NCBI GenBank assembly: GCA_900073065.1
Contig: FJOG01000067.1
Coordinates: 142,453-206,452, forward strand
DNA from: Phialocephala subalpina
Lineage: Eukaryota; Ascomycota; Leotiomycetes; Helotiales; Mollisiaceae
Length of the DNA: 64,000 bases
Direction: 5' to 3'
The notes beneath the pieces are model-generated. The model saw only the letters and a program-made list of their open reading frames with translations. It was not told the DNA's origin and ran no database searches. The position numbers were made by a program, and so were the translations under genes. Of this stretch, positions 45,938-56,869 are shown piece by piece. Every line of letters begins with the position of its first letter. The first letter of the stretch is position 1.

Positions 45938-47566
45938 TTACAAAGCATGTCGGAATCCAGGAGCATAAGCTATAGCAGCCCCTGGATTTGAAACATCAAG
46001 TTCCTCTACTTCTACCTTCTCTGGCGGTATACCACTCGCAAACCGTCCTTCAAGTGCAGCAACCGCTTTGTTCTCATTGACCAAACAGAAACGGAGGGCA
46101 AAAGTAACTACTGCGCAGCCAACACAGAAACAAGCGTTTGCGATCATTGCGTGCAGATACCTTGGACCGTCGGTAGAGGAATACAGATACGGGCTGTAGA
46201 CCTGAGCAAAGTTGCCAACGGTATTAACCAACGCAATAGCCGCGGCACGCTTCTCAATGGGCTTTGGTAGAGTGCTTGAGATCCATGCAAGTGCTACATT
46301 ATAGCTGCCGTAGACTCCTGCGAGCATGAAGAAAAGGGAGATATATCGTGCAGTGAAGTTAAGTGTTGTGGCGGCGATGATGAATCCCGCCATCCCGAAG
46401 AAGATCGGTACCATGATGTGAAAACAGCGTTCGCCTCTTTTATCAGAGCTGTGGGAGACCGCCAAGGCAACAATGGTGGCGAAAACATAAGGAGGTGCTA
46501 CGAGGAGCAACGAGTTGACTTTGCTGTACCCAAGAGTTGCCACCAACGTAGGGATGAAGGATGTTACAGGACCAGCTGATGTCTTGGTGATGATAATAAG
46601 AGCCAAGAGCCAGACTTTATAGTCTACGCAGGCCATTTTGACACCGCTCAGAAGTGGCCCGCGCTCAGTATCGTTGCTTCCAGATGAAGTTTCAAGTCGG
46701 CGTGTCGCGATGGCCTTCTCTTGTCCTGAAAGGAACTTGGTCGTGTGTGGGAAGTCGGGAAGGATAAACAGGGAAGTTATGGCGATTAAAACCGTAATAG
46801 TTGCTTCGATGATGAAAAGCCATCTCCATGAAGGTATGCCCTTCGCACCGTTAAGACCGTACTGCACACCGACGCCAACGAGACCCCCAAATCCACCGGA
46901 CAGAAGTTAGCCAGCGTAGAGAATGGAAGTGCGGAGCGCAAGTTCTTTACTTGTGTACCATAATGAGAGAAGAAACAGCGCTCCAGGAAAATACGGCCTT
47001 AAGGTCAATCAGTGGTGGAAAAGAAAATTGCGGAAAAGGATGTCTTACGCTTCCACAAATCCGACAAAAAAACGGACGATTACAAGACCCTTGAAGTCGT
47101 GTACAAAAGAAGTCATACCAGATACTAAGCCCAAATGATCATGCAACTTGGGAGATAAATAGAGGGTCTGACCCGAGTAATGATCATATTCGAAGGAACC
47201 TGGAGAGCGATGTACCCAGCAAATAGAACGCTGATTGCCGTGTTAAACTGAGTTCCATGGAGGTGTAGTGTCTTCTCGATTCCTTGGATCCTAGCATTTG
47301 CTAAAGCATTTCGGTCAAGATAGCTGGCTGTGTTAGCGGAGTTGATTCCCATAAAAGCAGGAGCTGTCGACTTACTTCATCACAATCATGAGAAATAGCA
47401 TTGGCATCAGTCGAAGATCGATCTTTCGAACGAGTTTCCTTTCCTTCACTCTATATTCCGCAGAGCTCATAAGGTCTAGCTCATCGTAAAATTGCTGGAG
47501 AGCTCCGACTGGAGCCAAGCCATTCAGGTTCCTCATTTCCTCTCCGATGTTCTTATTATCCGCCAT
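45938..47566 (-). pseudogene. MFS permease of the anion:cation symporter (Dal5/allantoate) type, frame broken
   Basis: The - strand reads a 12-helix ACS-family transporter from ATG 47566: RKIDLRLMPMLFLMIVM, then (intron 47375-47324) NYLDRNALANARIQG, and further on FKGLVIVRFFVGFVEA, PYFPGALFLLSLWYTSKELA, SWRWLFIIEATITVLIA and AAIALVNTVGNFAQVYSPYL. Two defects are seen. At 47130-47132 a G run (- strand) is one base short, so the frame closes at a TAG just after MIIW; one more G would read on in frame. At 46909-46907 a TAA replaces a codon in YAG-x-LLSGGFGG. The rest is open. Such permeases import allantoate, ureidosuccinate, small organic acids or vitamins. The promoter contains the CGG-N7-CCG site at 47829-47841, shared with the neighbouring transporter and amidohydrolase genes. 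Confidence 0.78.
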
Positions 47567-48299
47567 GGTAGTGCTGCGAAGTAAAGTCAAGAGGATAGAA
47601 ACCTATGGTTGGTTTAGTGTAGTTGCGTTGGTGCTAATTCTCAGTCGTTGAACTGGGCAGGAAGAAGGCTGCACTTTACAGATCGAAGTGGCGGCCGCGG
47701 AAACCAGAGCCTTGGGGATCTCCCCACCCACACTTTCACATTACTGGAATGACAATTATCACCGAAGTCTGGAGTTAATCAATGCCCCAGAAATATTGCC
47801 CCGCCACGGGAACTGAATGGTGGGGTTGCGGAAGTTGACCGAGTGGAGCATGTGCATGACTTGTTCAGAACTCTGAATCTCTTGGCACAATATCAACGAT
47901 TGAGGGGAAGAAGAGTCCAAATACACCCAAAAGCCTGTGCCGTTTGTGATTATCTCGAAATCCCGAGATTTAAGCTTGGAGAATTGATAATTCTTCCTGA
48001 GACAGCCAGTGAGAACAGCCGCTCACGCCACAATTTGCAGATCTATAGAAAATCTGCCCAGGATTTCAAACTTCTGAACAAAGCGAGTAAAGTTGCTCCG
48101 ACTCTTTTCGATACTTTTGGACAGTGGCCGAGGCCTCGGACTTAAATCTACCGGGCAACGGAACAGAGGCTGTCAACTGCTTGGCGCTCCGAAACACAGG
48201 GCTTCCCAACGAGCCCGAAAATATCCCTTTTCTGCACACAATGCTCGCCTTTTTAAGTTCTGGGGTAGGCTGAAACTTGAAGAAATCACATTGTTACTT
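47567..48299. promoter_or_regulatory. Region between the two MFS genes; promoter of the ACS permease
   Basis: About 730 bp. It carries the promoter of the ACS permease gene (start 47566) and the 3' side of the sugar-type transporter gene. No separate gene is seen. Confidence 0.5.
47829..47841 (-). promoter_or_regulatory. CGG-N7-CCG site, copy 1 (ACS permease promoter)
   Basis: CGGAAGTTGACCG, the reverse complement of CGGTCAACTTCCG, lies about 263 bp upstream of the permease ATG. Inverted CGG half-sites with a fixed spacer are the classical form of Zn2Cys6 factor targets. Confidence 0.6.
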
Positions 48300-50099
48300 C
48301 TAAGCTCTCTCTAGTTCTGTGGTAGTAGGTTTCTCAACCTCCTTTTCCTCAAGAATCATATCCTCTCTGGTCCACTGAGTCAGGTCGACTTTGGCCTTCC
48401 AGCCCATCCACCATTTGCCGGCGAACAACTCTTCCATCCTTTCCATTGGAACTCCCTTGGTCTCAGGAGCCCAGATACCAAGCAAAATGAAACCAAGAGC
48501 ACACACCATCGCCCAAAACACGTACGCTCCCCAAATGTTCAAGCTGACAAACATATTTGGAGTGACCCGGACCACTGCAAATTGGAAGAACCAGTGAAGT
48601 GCCATATTGGTGGCATAGCAAACGCTTCGGATGCGTGTCGGATAGATTTCTGTACCGTACAGATACTGAACTGTACAAAGACCGATAGACCACCCGACAG
48701 CGTAAATGAATACCGAAGCAATAGCTGTATCAGAGGCGGGCTTATTGTTCGAGTGGAGAAACAGTGACATGTAGATGGACATGTAGACGTGGGTGCTGCA
48801 TTGCATAGCAAGACCTGTGAGCATGCAGGGACGGCGCCCAAACACATCAACAAGGCCCCATGTAAAAACAAGAGTGAAGACCAATTTCACTACCCCATAA
48901 GCTCCGGAGGTAATCAACGAGGTGTTGGTTCCGACCACTCCCGCGTAGGTAAATATCTGCACATACGTGGTTAGCATCCTGAAACCGAGAATAAGACTTT
49001 GGAAGTTTGAATACCTGAGGAATATAGTATGTGATACCATTTCCTCCACTCCATTGAGCAACAGTCTGCATGGTCACGCCAAGTAAAAAGCGCTTGCGGT
49101 AAGTCGAAATCGTAGCAATCTCCTTAATAATGGTACAGATTGAAGCGCCTGCTAGGCTTTGCTGCCTTGTTCGGATATGTTCTTGTATCTGTTCATGTTC
49201 ATCTGAAAGGTGATAATCATTTTTGACTGAACGGCGGAGCTGAGCAAGAACCTTGAGGGCCTCATCGCCTCGGTCCTTGGAAGCAAGCCAGCGCGGGGTG
49301 TCGGACAAGAAAAAGGAACAGATAAAGGCAATTCCGACAGGGATAAGCGGGATGCTCTGTACGAGTCTGTATTGAGCGGCGTGAGCCTGCATGGTAACAC
49401 TTGCGGCATAGTTGATGAAGAAACCTGGGGATATTCATTAACGGCGACTTTATTCTTGAATAGGTGTGTTGGCTGAGGCTCACCAAGCGTCAAAAATGAA
49501 AGTAACACCACCATATACATGCTGACAATGGTTCCTCGAGATTTGGCAGGTGCTATCTCCGAGAGATAGAGCGGTGCAACGACAGTAAGACCGCCAGCAC
49601 CAAGTCCCCCCCATACTCTAGCGAATAGCATGAAGCCAATGATGCCCGACGAGAAAACTTGCATCAGAATTCCGCTTCCCCATAGAACAACGAAAAGTTG
49701 CCAACAGCGTAGTCTACCCAGTCTATCGGTGAGAGTGAGGGCAATCAGTGATCCACTGCACGATGAACGAGTCAGCAAATATTTTGGTTTTAATGAGCTT
49801 GGGAGATTATCGCGAGGAGTCCGTCAGGACTTACAACGCTGCTCCAAGAACTCCGAACGAGGAAATATTGGCGGTGCGGCTTGCAAGGCCTGAAGCATTG
49901 TTCTTCCAGAGAGAAGCGGTCAGTCCGAAATCGTGTTTGAACGAAGTCAAGCCGATAGAGGCACTGAATCCACCTTCATCGTAGCCTATGCAAGTCAGAA
50001 GGCTTCACACACGTGCTTGAAGGTGCTTGTACCTTTCGGGATGCCACCAGCTGCGATGACAAGGACCGTGAACATATAATATGGATTGATGTCAAACAT
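48300..50099 (-). CDS. MFS sugar-type (sugar/quinate-like) transporter
   Basis: Exons 50099-50033, 49985-49835, 49755-49484, 49424-49015 and 48956-48300 encode 518 residues, the standard size for fungal sugar porters (12 helices). Family motifs include GIPKGYDEGGFSASIG in the first segment, DRLGRLRC after helix 2, VVAPLYLSEIAPAKSRGTIV, the SDTPRWLASKDRGDEAL motif, QWSGGNGITYY, VDVFGRRPCML and a terminal APETKGVPMERMEELF. The gene looks intact. Expected function is proton-coupled uptake of a sugar or of a polyol/quinate-like acid; the substrate is not deducible. It is divergent from the amidohydrolase across a 680-bp region that carries two copies of the CGGTCAACTTCCG site, suggesting that the transporter supplies the substrate of that hydrolase. 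Confidence 0.9.
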
Positions 50100-50368
50100 G
50101 TTGAACGTCGGGGACCTTGGTTGCTGTGTAAAGTGCTGAGGTAAACGGCAGCATATGGCTGTTGATAATGATGCGATCTTCGCCAGGGGATGGATTTGAC
50201 CTTATGTAGTTGTCGGTCGGGGCGAAAGTCTCCAGCTCATTCGCATGCGGGGTCTTGGAGCTAGTAACTCCACTTTCACCCAGAAGTCTCAGATGCCCAA
50301 AGACCTTCAGCTCCCGCACCGCATAAGTGCAGTCGAGATTGTAGGGAGGTGACCAATCTGCCTCCGAA

Positions 50369-50381
50369 CGGAAGTTGACCG
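50369..50381 (-). promoter_or_regulatory. CGG-N7-CCG site, copy 2
   Basis: CGGAAGTTGACCG, 270 bp upstream of the MFS transporter ATG. Identical in all 13 positions to copies 1, 3 and 4 when orientation is taken into account. Confidence 0.6.
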
Positions 50382-50495
50382 AGACGGCAAATATGTTCTG
50401 GGACAAAAATAAGATGGACGGAGGGTTTAGCAAAACAAAAGGGGGTGCCATGCTGGTGACCTGGCCTTTCTCGCTAAACAAGTTGTCCCTAGACT

Positions 50496-50508
50496 CGGTC
50501 AACTTCCG
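50496..50508 (+). promoter_or_regulatory. CGG-N7-CCG site, copy 3
   Basis: CGGTCAACTTCCG, flanked as TCGG...CCGA, 273 bp upstream of the amidohydrolase ATG. It is inverted relative to copy 2. Confidence 0.6.
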
Positions 50509-50780
50509 AGCCTAAATTTGCTGACCAGAGCACGCACACTGTCCATACTTCTAATTGCAGAAGACAAGGCCATGCTAGGATTTCGAGGAAAGGTTTGGAA
50601 GAGAAGCCTACTGTATCCTGCATTTATTGGCGAAATTGAATTTACTGCAAGCCCCACATCTGGCTGAGTAGCCGTCGGAGGCTTCCGAACGCAAATATGG
50701 CTATTGACTCTTCCCATACGCCACACCTTTCATCCGCACCTTTCAGATTGTGACTCTCAAGCACGCAGGAAGTTGAAATC

Positions 50781-51775
50781 ATGATTTCATCAACTCTTAG
50801 ATTCCCCATCAGCTACCTTTTGCAACGTTTGCGATATCTTGCCGGCTTAGCCAATCTTTCATTCCGACGAAGTCTAAAACCAGTCCAAAGAATACATTCA
50901 CGAGGGGATCTATTCGACAAAATTCCGGAAAATTCATGGGACAGCCATATGCACGTTTTCGACCCTATCCAGTATCCATTATCTGCAGAGACACAATACG
51001 TTCCAAAACAGCATCTCCTCTCCGACGCCTTGAAATTCGAATCGTCGGTAGGAATTCACAACATTGTACTGGTTCAGCCCTCAAGCTACGGATACGACAA
51101 TACTTGTATTCTCGATGCCCTCTACCGAATAGGTCCCAAAACCGCACGCGCAGTCGTGGCATTTAATCCAAACACAATCTCACTCTCTACCTTGCAAGAA
51201 TGGCACACGATCGGAGTACGCGGAGTAAGAGTCAACCTGCAATCTGTAGGGAAGACAATGGAATTGAATGAGCTGGCTTCCCTCTTGCACCAATACGCAG
51301 ACATAGTGAGGCCGTTGGGCTGGGTGCTGCAGCTTTATGTGCCTATTGCTACAATAAGCACATTGGAGAAAACCATTCCAGAGTTGCGGGTCAAGGTCTG
51401 TTTTGACCATTTCGGGCAGCCTGAGCTGTCGGGCTTGGAGGAGAAATCACCTTCTTTCACTACTCGCGATCCATACCTGATTCCGGGGTTCTCATCACTT
51501 ATCAATCTATTGGTACAAGGAAACACTTATGTAAAGATGTCTGCGCCGTATCGAATCAATATGGATCGCGAACAAGATTTGGATCCAGTTGCTATGGAGC
51601 TTTTGAGAATTTCGGGGGGACCAGAGTAGTATTTGCAACAGATTGGCCGCACACGAGGTTTGAAGGGCTGAATATCAGGCCATTCATAGAGAGAGTGGTG
51701 GAGTGGTGTGGGGAAGATGAATCGTTGATTGAAAAGGTTTTTAGGTCTAATTCTCAAGAGTTGTGGGCAGTGTGA
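50781..51775 (+). pseudogene. Amidohydrolase-2 family protein (2-pyrone-4,6-dicarboxylate lactonase-like), frameshifted and hit by a hAT element
   Basis: From ATG 50781 the frame encodes a metal-dependent TIM-barrel hydrolase: NSWDSHMHVFDPIQYP with the HxH metal motif (His56, His58), NIVLVQPSSYGYDNTCILDA, GVRGVRVNLQS, CFDHFGQP and YVKMSAPYR. LigI-type relatives open lactones such as 2-pyrone-4,6-dicarboxylate; the substrate here is unknown. The frame closes at TAG 51627-51629. One extra G in the G6 run at 51614-51619 would restore SGGTRVVFATDWPHTRFEG and the rest. The last codons (SQELW) are interrupted by the hAT terminal repeat, whose bases supply the present TGA at 51773-51775; beyond the element the sequence resumes as GTTATGGGGCTTAAAAGGATGA, which would have completed the original C-terminus within four codons. 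A hydrophobic, basic N-terminus (about 1-40) may be a mitochondrial or secretory leader. Confidence 0.8.
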
Positions 51776-54700
51776 GAAAAAAATCTCAACTACTTAAGTA
51801 GTTATTGAGTAGTATTGAGTTGAGTTGAGTTGAGTATGAGTAGTAGTACTATGACTAAGCTATTGAATTGAGTAGTGAGTAGCTACTCAATACTATTGAG
51901 TAGAAGCACGTGACCATTACATATAAAATTATATAGAATGAAATATCTTTAATAAAAGAACAAAATCTTTAATCTAAATACTAAAACCCAATACAATCTA
52001 TAGTTTAAATCAAAGAAAACAACCAAAACTACTTCTCTTCAATATAAAACAAATTCTTAGAGTCTTTTTCCCTTTTTATCTTTTTTTCCTTTTTTTCCTT
52101 AGACTCTTTTTCTGTAATTACGCCCCAATTTTTTAAGCAAAGAACTTATTCTAGAGTATCTTTAGATATTCTATTACGATACTTTGTAATAAGCAAAGCT
52201 CCTTGAGAGAAAAAGCGCTCGAAAAGTACCGAAATTACTAGAATTTGGAGATATCTTTTTACAACTTGAGATAAAATAGAAAAACGTGAACCGTTTTCTA
52301 ACCACTAAGTTAAAGGTTTAATCTAATTTGTATTAGCGACTTTTCTATAAAAAAATATAAGAAAGTTTATTAATAAGATACGTTAAAAATTTCAAGTGAA
52401 AAAATTAAAACTTATTTCTTTTATAATTCTTAGAGAATCCAAATAAGCGTCTAATTCATTATCCTCGTTTATATTAATAGTAGTAAAATAGATATTATTA
52501 TCATTTTCTTTTATTATAATAGTATTCTCTTGATTAGAAAGTAAAGATATTCAAGATTTTTGCTTAAAACTAAAAATTTAAATTAATTAAAAATTTAAAT
52601 TTAAAGAAAAGAATAAATAAACTTACAAATTAAACTCTTCTTTTAAAAGAGTAATAATATCACTTATTTGTCTAGAATCAAATCTTAGACTAATTAAGCT
52701 ATCTCGTTTAATTTTAGGATCTAAAACTAAAGTTATATATATAAGTTTATTCGAATCGCTTATAATATTAGCCTTAGGATAATATTTCCTTAGTTTGGCT
52801 ATACTTTGATTAATTGTGTGAGTAATGTTTGCATTTTATTTAAAAAAATATTAGTTATTTACTTTATAAATATTAAATAAATAATTAAATATTAATTAAT
52901 TCGAAAATTAAATAATTAAAAAAATATTTATATTTATTTCTCTTTTAAGTTTATTAAGATTTTTATATACTTAAAAAACTTTAAGCATTAAATAATATAT
53001 CGTCGGATATTTCTCGGCTTATATCTTCTTTGTAACTCGAGTAAATACTTCGAAAATTTGTTTATAAATTTTTAAATATTTAAATTATTTTTCGCTAATT
53101 AAAAGCTTATTATCTCTAAAAGCTTTAAATATTAATTGAAGAACAGTAATATTAATAGCTTTAATTACTATTAAAAAGTAAATCAATATATAATCTATTG
53201 AGTACTATCGAGTTTTTTGATCTAAAAATATTAATATTTATATTTTTAAAAAGAATTAAATTAAAAAAAACTTATTAAGTTAAAGGATTCGAGCCTTTTT
53301 TATTTTCATAGCTTTAACTTGATTTTTAAATACTCGTAAATTCTCTGAAGAATATCAGATATTAATAATAATTTTTCCAATTTTTTTTAAATCGAAAAAT
53401 TTAAATTAAAAAATTAATTATTAAAAAAATTATTTAAATAAAATAGAATTAATTTACTTGAGATATCTTCGAGTAAATTTTCATCTTCTTCATCTTTTGC
53501 ATAGATATTTCTATCATCAAGAAAAGTATAATCTCCTTTGATAATATTTTTTAATATCTCTTAAATAATAATATTAAAAACATGAGCAAAACAATGAATA
53601 TCTCCTCGAAAAGTCTTAGCTTTTGAAGAATAATACCTCTTAAATCCATTAATCAAAGTATCGTTAGAAGAAGCATTATTTCTTGTAATACTATTAATAA
53701 TTAATTTTAAATACTTTTAATAAATAATTAAATAATTAATTTTATTTTATAATATTATATTGAATATTAAAATCTTCTAATGTATCGCATAATAATTGAT
53801 TCATATAAACTCCGGTATACTTTTTAGTAAGGTTTTTCGTTACCAATAAATAAAATTTCATTTGGAAATCTTTATTTATAAAATGATTTAAAAAATTAAT
53901 AAATATTTCTTTAATTAATTTAAAAGAAAAAACTTACATAGTAATTCCGAGATATACGTCTTAATTAATAGTAGTCCAAGTATTTAAAGTCAAAGAGAAA
54001 CCTCCGCCGGAGTTAATTTGTTCTTGTAACTCGAGCTTAATTATCTTTGATTTCGAAATATAAAGAAAATCTAATTATTCTTTTAAAATAACCCTATATA
54101 TTTTAGGGATATTCCTATTAATCAATTAGTAAAAAATACTATAGAATAAGTAATATACAAACGAATTAAAGTATTTAATTAGTACTCGAAAAGTTACATT
54201 GGAAAGTGCTCGAAAAGAAATATTATTTAATATCAAAAAATTCAATAATAATCTCTAAAAAGTATATTTATCAAATAAAAGAAGTAGAATCTTTATTCTC
54301 GGTCATTTACTAACTCTTATAATAGAAAATGAATCTATAATACTCATTTGAGAATTAGAAGCATTAAAAGAATCATTTAAATAAATATTAATAAATTATT
54401 AAAAAATCCAAATATAAAAAAATATACTATTATCTTTAAAATTCAAATACTTAGTATAAAGTACTTTATGGCCAGACTTAAAATATGCTTTATAATTGCT
54501 CGTAAAATGATTAATTAGTTATTTAAACCATTTTTTCCTATAAATATTAATAAATATTTTAAAATCAAAAACAAAAGAAAATATTAAAAATATAAGTATT
54601 TACGGGCAATTACAATAAGATATAATAACCGTTTTTGGATTATCAGGGTTAAATTGAACTTTTTCAAGTTTTTTCTTGAAAAGACCGGCCTTGAAAAGAG

Positions 54701-55308
54701 AACTTTATTCGGAAGGATTATTAAACTCAAATTCAAGAGTATTTTGAGCTCGATTGAAAGAGTTAATAGTTTCAAAAGCTATTATCAAATAATAAAGAGT
54801 ATTTTAATAAAAAAATCTCGAAGATATATTGTGTAATTGAATTATTATTGAATTATTTATATTGAGAATAATGATTATTTTCGAGGAAATCGTCGAGTTA
54901 TATATATTATTTAATAAACCGAATAATATTTCGGCTCTTTAATTTCGGAGGTCATTCTAAGTGTTCGAGAGACCTTAAGTCCCGGAGGATATATTTTTAA
55001 ACAATTTATTCGGTTTATTATTAATTAAATCCTTCGAGTTAATTATCGGAGAGTTCTTAGTTTTCGGTATCGGCAAAACCTTTAGAGCTTAAATAAGCGA
55101 GGCGCTTTACCCAATTAGGCCTACTCTTAGGCCCCTTCGCTAATTTAGCTAATTAAGTACTGTAGCTCTAAACCACGTGATTCTACTCAATAGCCTACTT
55201 AATACTACTCATTAGTTATTGAGTTAAATAGAGTAGCCTAAGATTTTGGTTGAGTTGAGTTGAGTAGCACTTAGTTCGCTATTGAGTACTACTCAATTTC
55301 TCACACTA
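51768..55308 (-). mobile_element. RIP-eroded hAT-superfamily DNA transposon
   Basis: The termini are a 12-bp inverted repeat, CAGTGTGAGAAA at the left and TAGTGTGAGAAA (reverse complement of the right end), matching the hAT consensus. Both ends carry many subterminal TTGAGTAG/CTACTCAA words. The flanks are an 8-bp target duplication, GTTGTGGG (51760-51767) and GTTATGGG (55309-55316), with one G-to-A difference. The 3541-bp interior is very AT-rich and lacks an open transposase gene. On the - strand near 52090-52260 a relic of the hAT dimerisation domain is readable: ERFFSQGALLITKYRNRISK, then a TAA and VLCLKNWG. The element is inactive. Confidence 0.85.
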
Positions 55309-55316
55309 GTTATGGG

Positions 55317-55893
55317 GCTTAAAAGGATGAAGGAGAGATTCCTTTGTTCTGGTCAATGGTCAACAAGTCAAAGTTTAACTCCGATCCAACTTCAGTTTAG
55401 ATTTGAGTACATCAGTTGCTAGACAGGTCAGGTTTGACTTCAATTTTGATTGTTTAACCATAGTTCTAATGTTAAAAAATGGAGACCGAAAGAACTTGGT
55501 TTAACTTTGGCTAGGAATAAAATCCAAAGACATGCTGAAAACGCCTTATTTGGCGGCAAGCCCGTTCACACAAAGAGCAATATTCTTCTTTGATCACAAC
55601 AATTGTGTTTGAGTATTAGGATTTCCAACCAATTGTGACATACTGCAATGTAAGCAAGGCAACACGATCATATAAACAAGGATTATAGCACCACTTCCAT
55701 GCCTTGGTACAAGCTAATTACTTCATCAAATTCTACGTAAGTGTACGCGGAGAATCCCCGAAAACATGGCGATAAACCCAACAAAAATACAAGGCTAGAG
55801 GAAAAAATTGAGGCATTTTGTGGGGCCGCTAGCTGCCCATAGTCCTAAAAATCAAGTTGGCTATATTCTTCGGTCAACTTCCGAAATTTAAGG
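55317..55893. other. Region right of the hAT element
   Basis: It begins with the last codons of the disrupted amidohydrolase gene. The remainder has no supported gene. It ends with a CGG-N7-CCG site at 55871-55883. Confidence 0.5.
55871..55883 (+). promoter_or_regulatory. CGG-N7-CCG site, copy 4 (carrier gene promoter)
   Basis: CGGTCAACTTCCG with the same TCGG...CCGA flanks, 242 bp upstream of the carrier ATG at 56113. Confidence 0.6.
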
Positions 55894-56082
55894 TTATACT
55901 GCAATCCAGTTCCGAGACCACCATCTAAGAGCACCATGGATTTCAGGAAGCTCCCTCTTAACAAACCAAGGCATAATATCAAACCAGGTGTTTCTCAGCC
56001 TAGCATCATACGCAAGCAACACATTTGACTTGCTTGGGAACTTTCGAACCCAGACCCATACATAACTCTTCGAAGAAGGCAT
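55894..56082 (-). CDS. Possible small protein of 62 residues
   Basis: An ATG-initiated open frame of 62 codons rich in Trp and basic residues (SYVWVWVRKFPSKSN, RWWSRNWIAV), 30 bp upstream of and divergent from the carrier gene. I recognise no family. Unusual composition and lack of splice sites leave open whether it is real; it overlaps the region expected to be the carrier promoter. Confidence 0.3.
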   Translation of the reverse strand: MPSSKSYVWVWVRKFPSKSNVLLAYDARLRNTWFDIMPWFVKRELPEIHGALRWWSRNWIAV

Positions 56083-56112
56083 TTAATTTGCCGCAAAAAA
56101 AGACGCAACAAA

Positions 56113-56846
56113 ATGGATAACAGAGACAAGCCAGGGGTCACTACAAAGATTATTGCAGGAGGTATTGCAGGAGCGTCTGAGACTATGGTGACTGTACGTA
56201 TTCAATTACTCGACACAATCCTGAGTTGAACCAAAATTTACCAATGCCACAAGTACCCCGCCGAATTTGTCAAAACTCGGAAACAACTCCCCAATTCTCT
56301 CACGACACTATATCATCCCTGTCTATCCTGAAATCGACGTACCACAAATCGGGCATTTTGGGCTTCTACTCTGGCTGTGGCGCACTTGTCGTAAGCAACG
56401 CGTTGAAAAGTGGCATCCGCTTTCTTTCTTTTGAAACCTCAAGAGATTATCTAGACAGAGTGTTTAGTTCAATGCAATGCCAGCGAAGTTCGTGGGTGAA
56501 TGTGCTGGCAGGGCTGAGTGCTGGGGTAGCGGAATCGTTGTTGGTAGTGTCTCTGGGTGAGGCGCTGAAGACGAGGATGGTCGAGGACGCAGCTTCAAAA
56601 GGTAGTCAGCGATTTGCGAGGAAAGGGGTTGTTGCTATTGCGAGAGTCGTGGTTTGGGAGGAAGGCGTGGGTGCTTTGTGGAGAGGAGTACTTCCAGTAC
56701 TATGCAAACAGGCGACGAACTCTGCTGTAAGATTTACGAGTTTTGGAATGATGCATGAGCAGGTAGCGAAAAGGTGGCCTGCGTTAGAGGGAAAGGTTGT
56801 TACTACGCTCGTAATTGGGGTATTGAGTGGCATAGTGACTGTGTGA
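56113..56846 (+). pseudogene. Mitochondrial tricarboxylate/citrate carrier-like gene, frameshifted and 3'-truncated
   Basis: Exon 56113-56190 reads IIAGGIAGASETMVT and, after an intron ending near 56253, YPAEFVKTRKQLP: the first mitochondrial-carrier repeat with its Px[D/E]xxK-type signature, as in Ctp1 citrate carriers. The frame is lost at the C4 run 56289-56292; one extra C would continue in frame to QFSHDTISSLSILKS, FYSGCGALVVSNALKSGIRF, the second repeat (LSAGVAESLLVVSLGEALKT) and IARVVVWEEGVGALWRGVLP. The sequence ends at TGA 56844-56846 after GVLSGIVTV, just before the third repeat's signature; downstream is an unrelated helicase-like fragment, so about one third of the last module is missing. 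The first intron start is the canonical GTACGT. Not a functional carrier as written. Confidence 0.75.
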
Positions 56847-56869
56847 GTGGCGGCGTTGAAGTTGATGTC

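Larger units (their letters stand above)
50100..50780. promoter_or_regulatory. Bidirectional promoter, MFS transporter / amidohydrolase
   Basis: 680 bp between divergent starts. It contains two CGG-N7-CCG sites in opposite orientation (50369-50381 and 50496-50508), about 115 bp apart, near the middle of the region. Short antisense open frames are not supported as genes. Confidence 0.6.
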
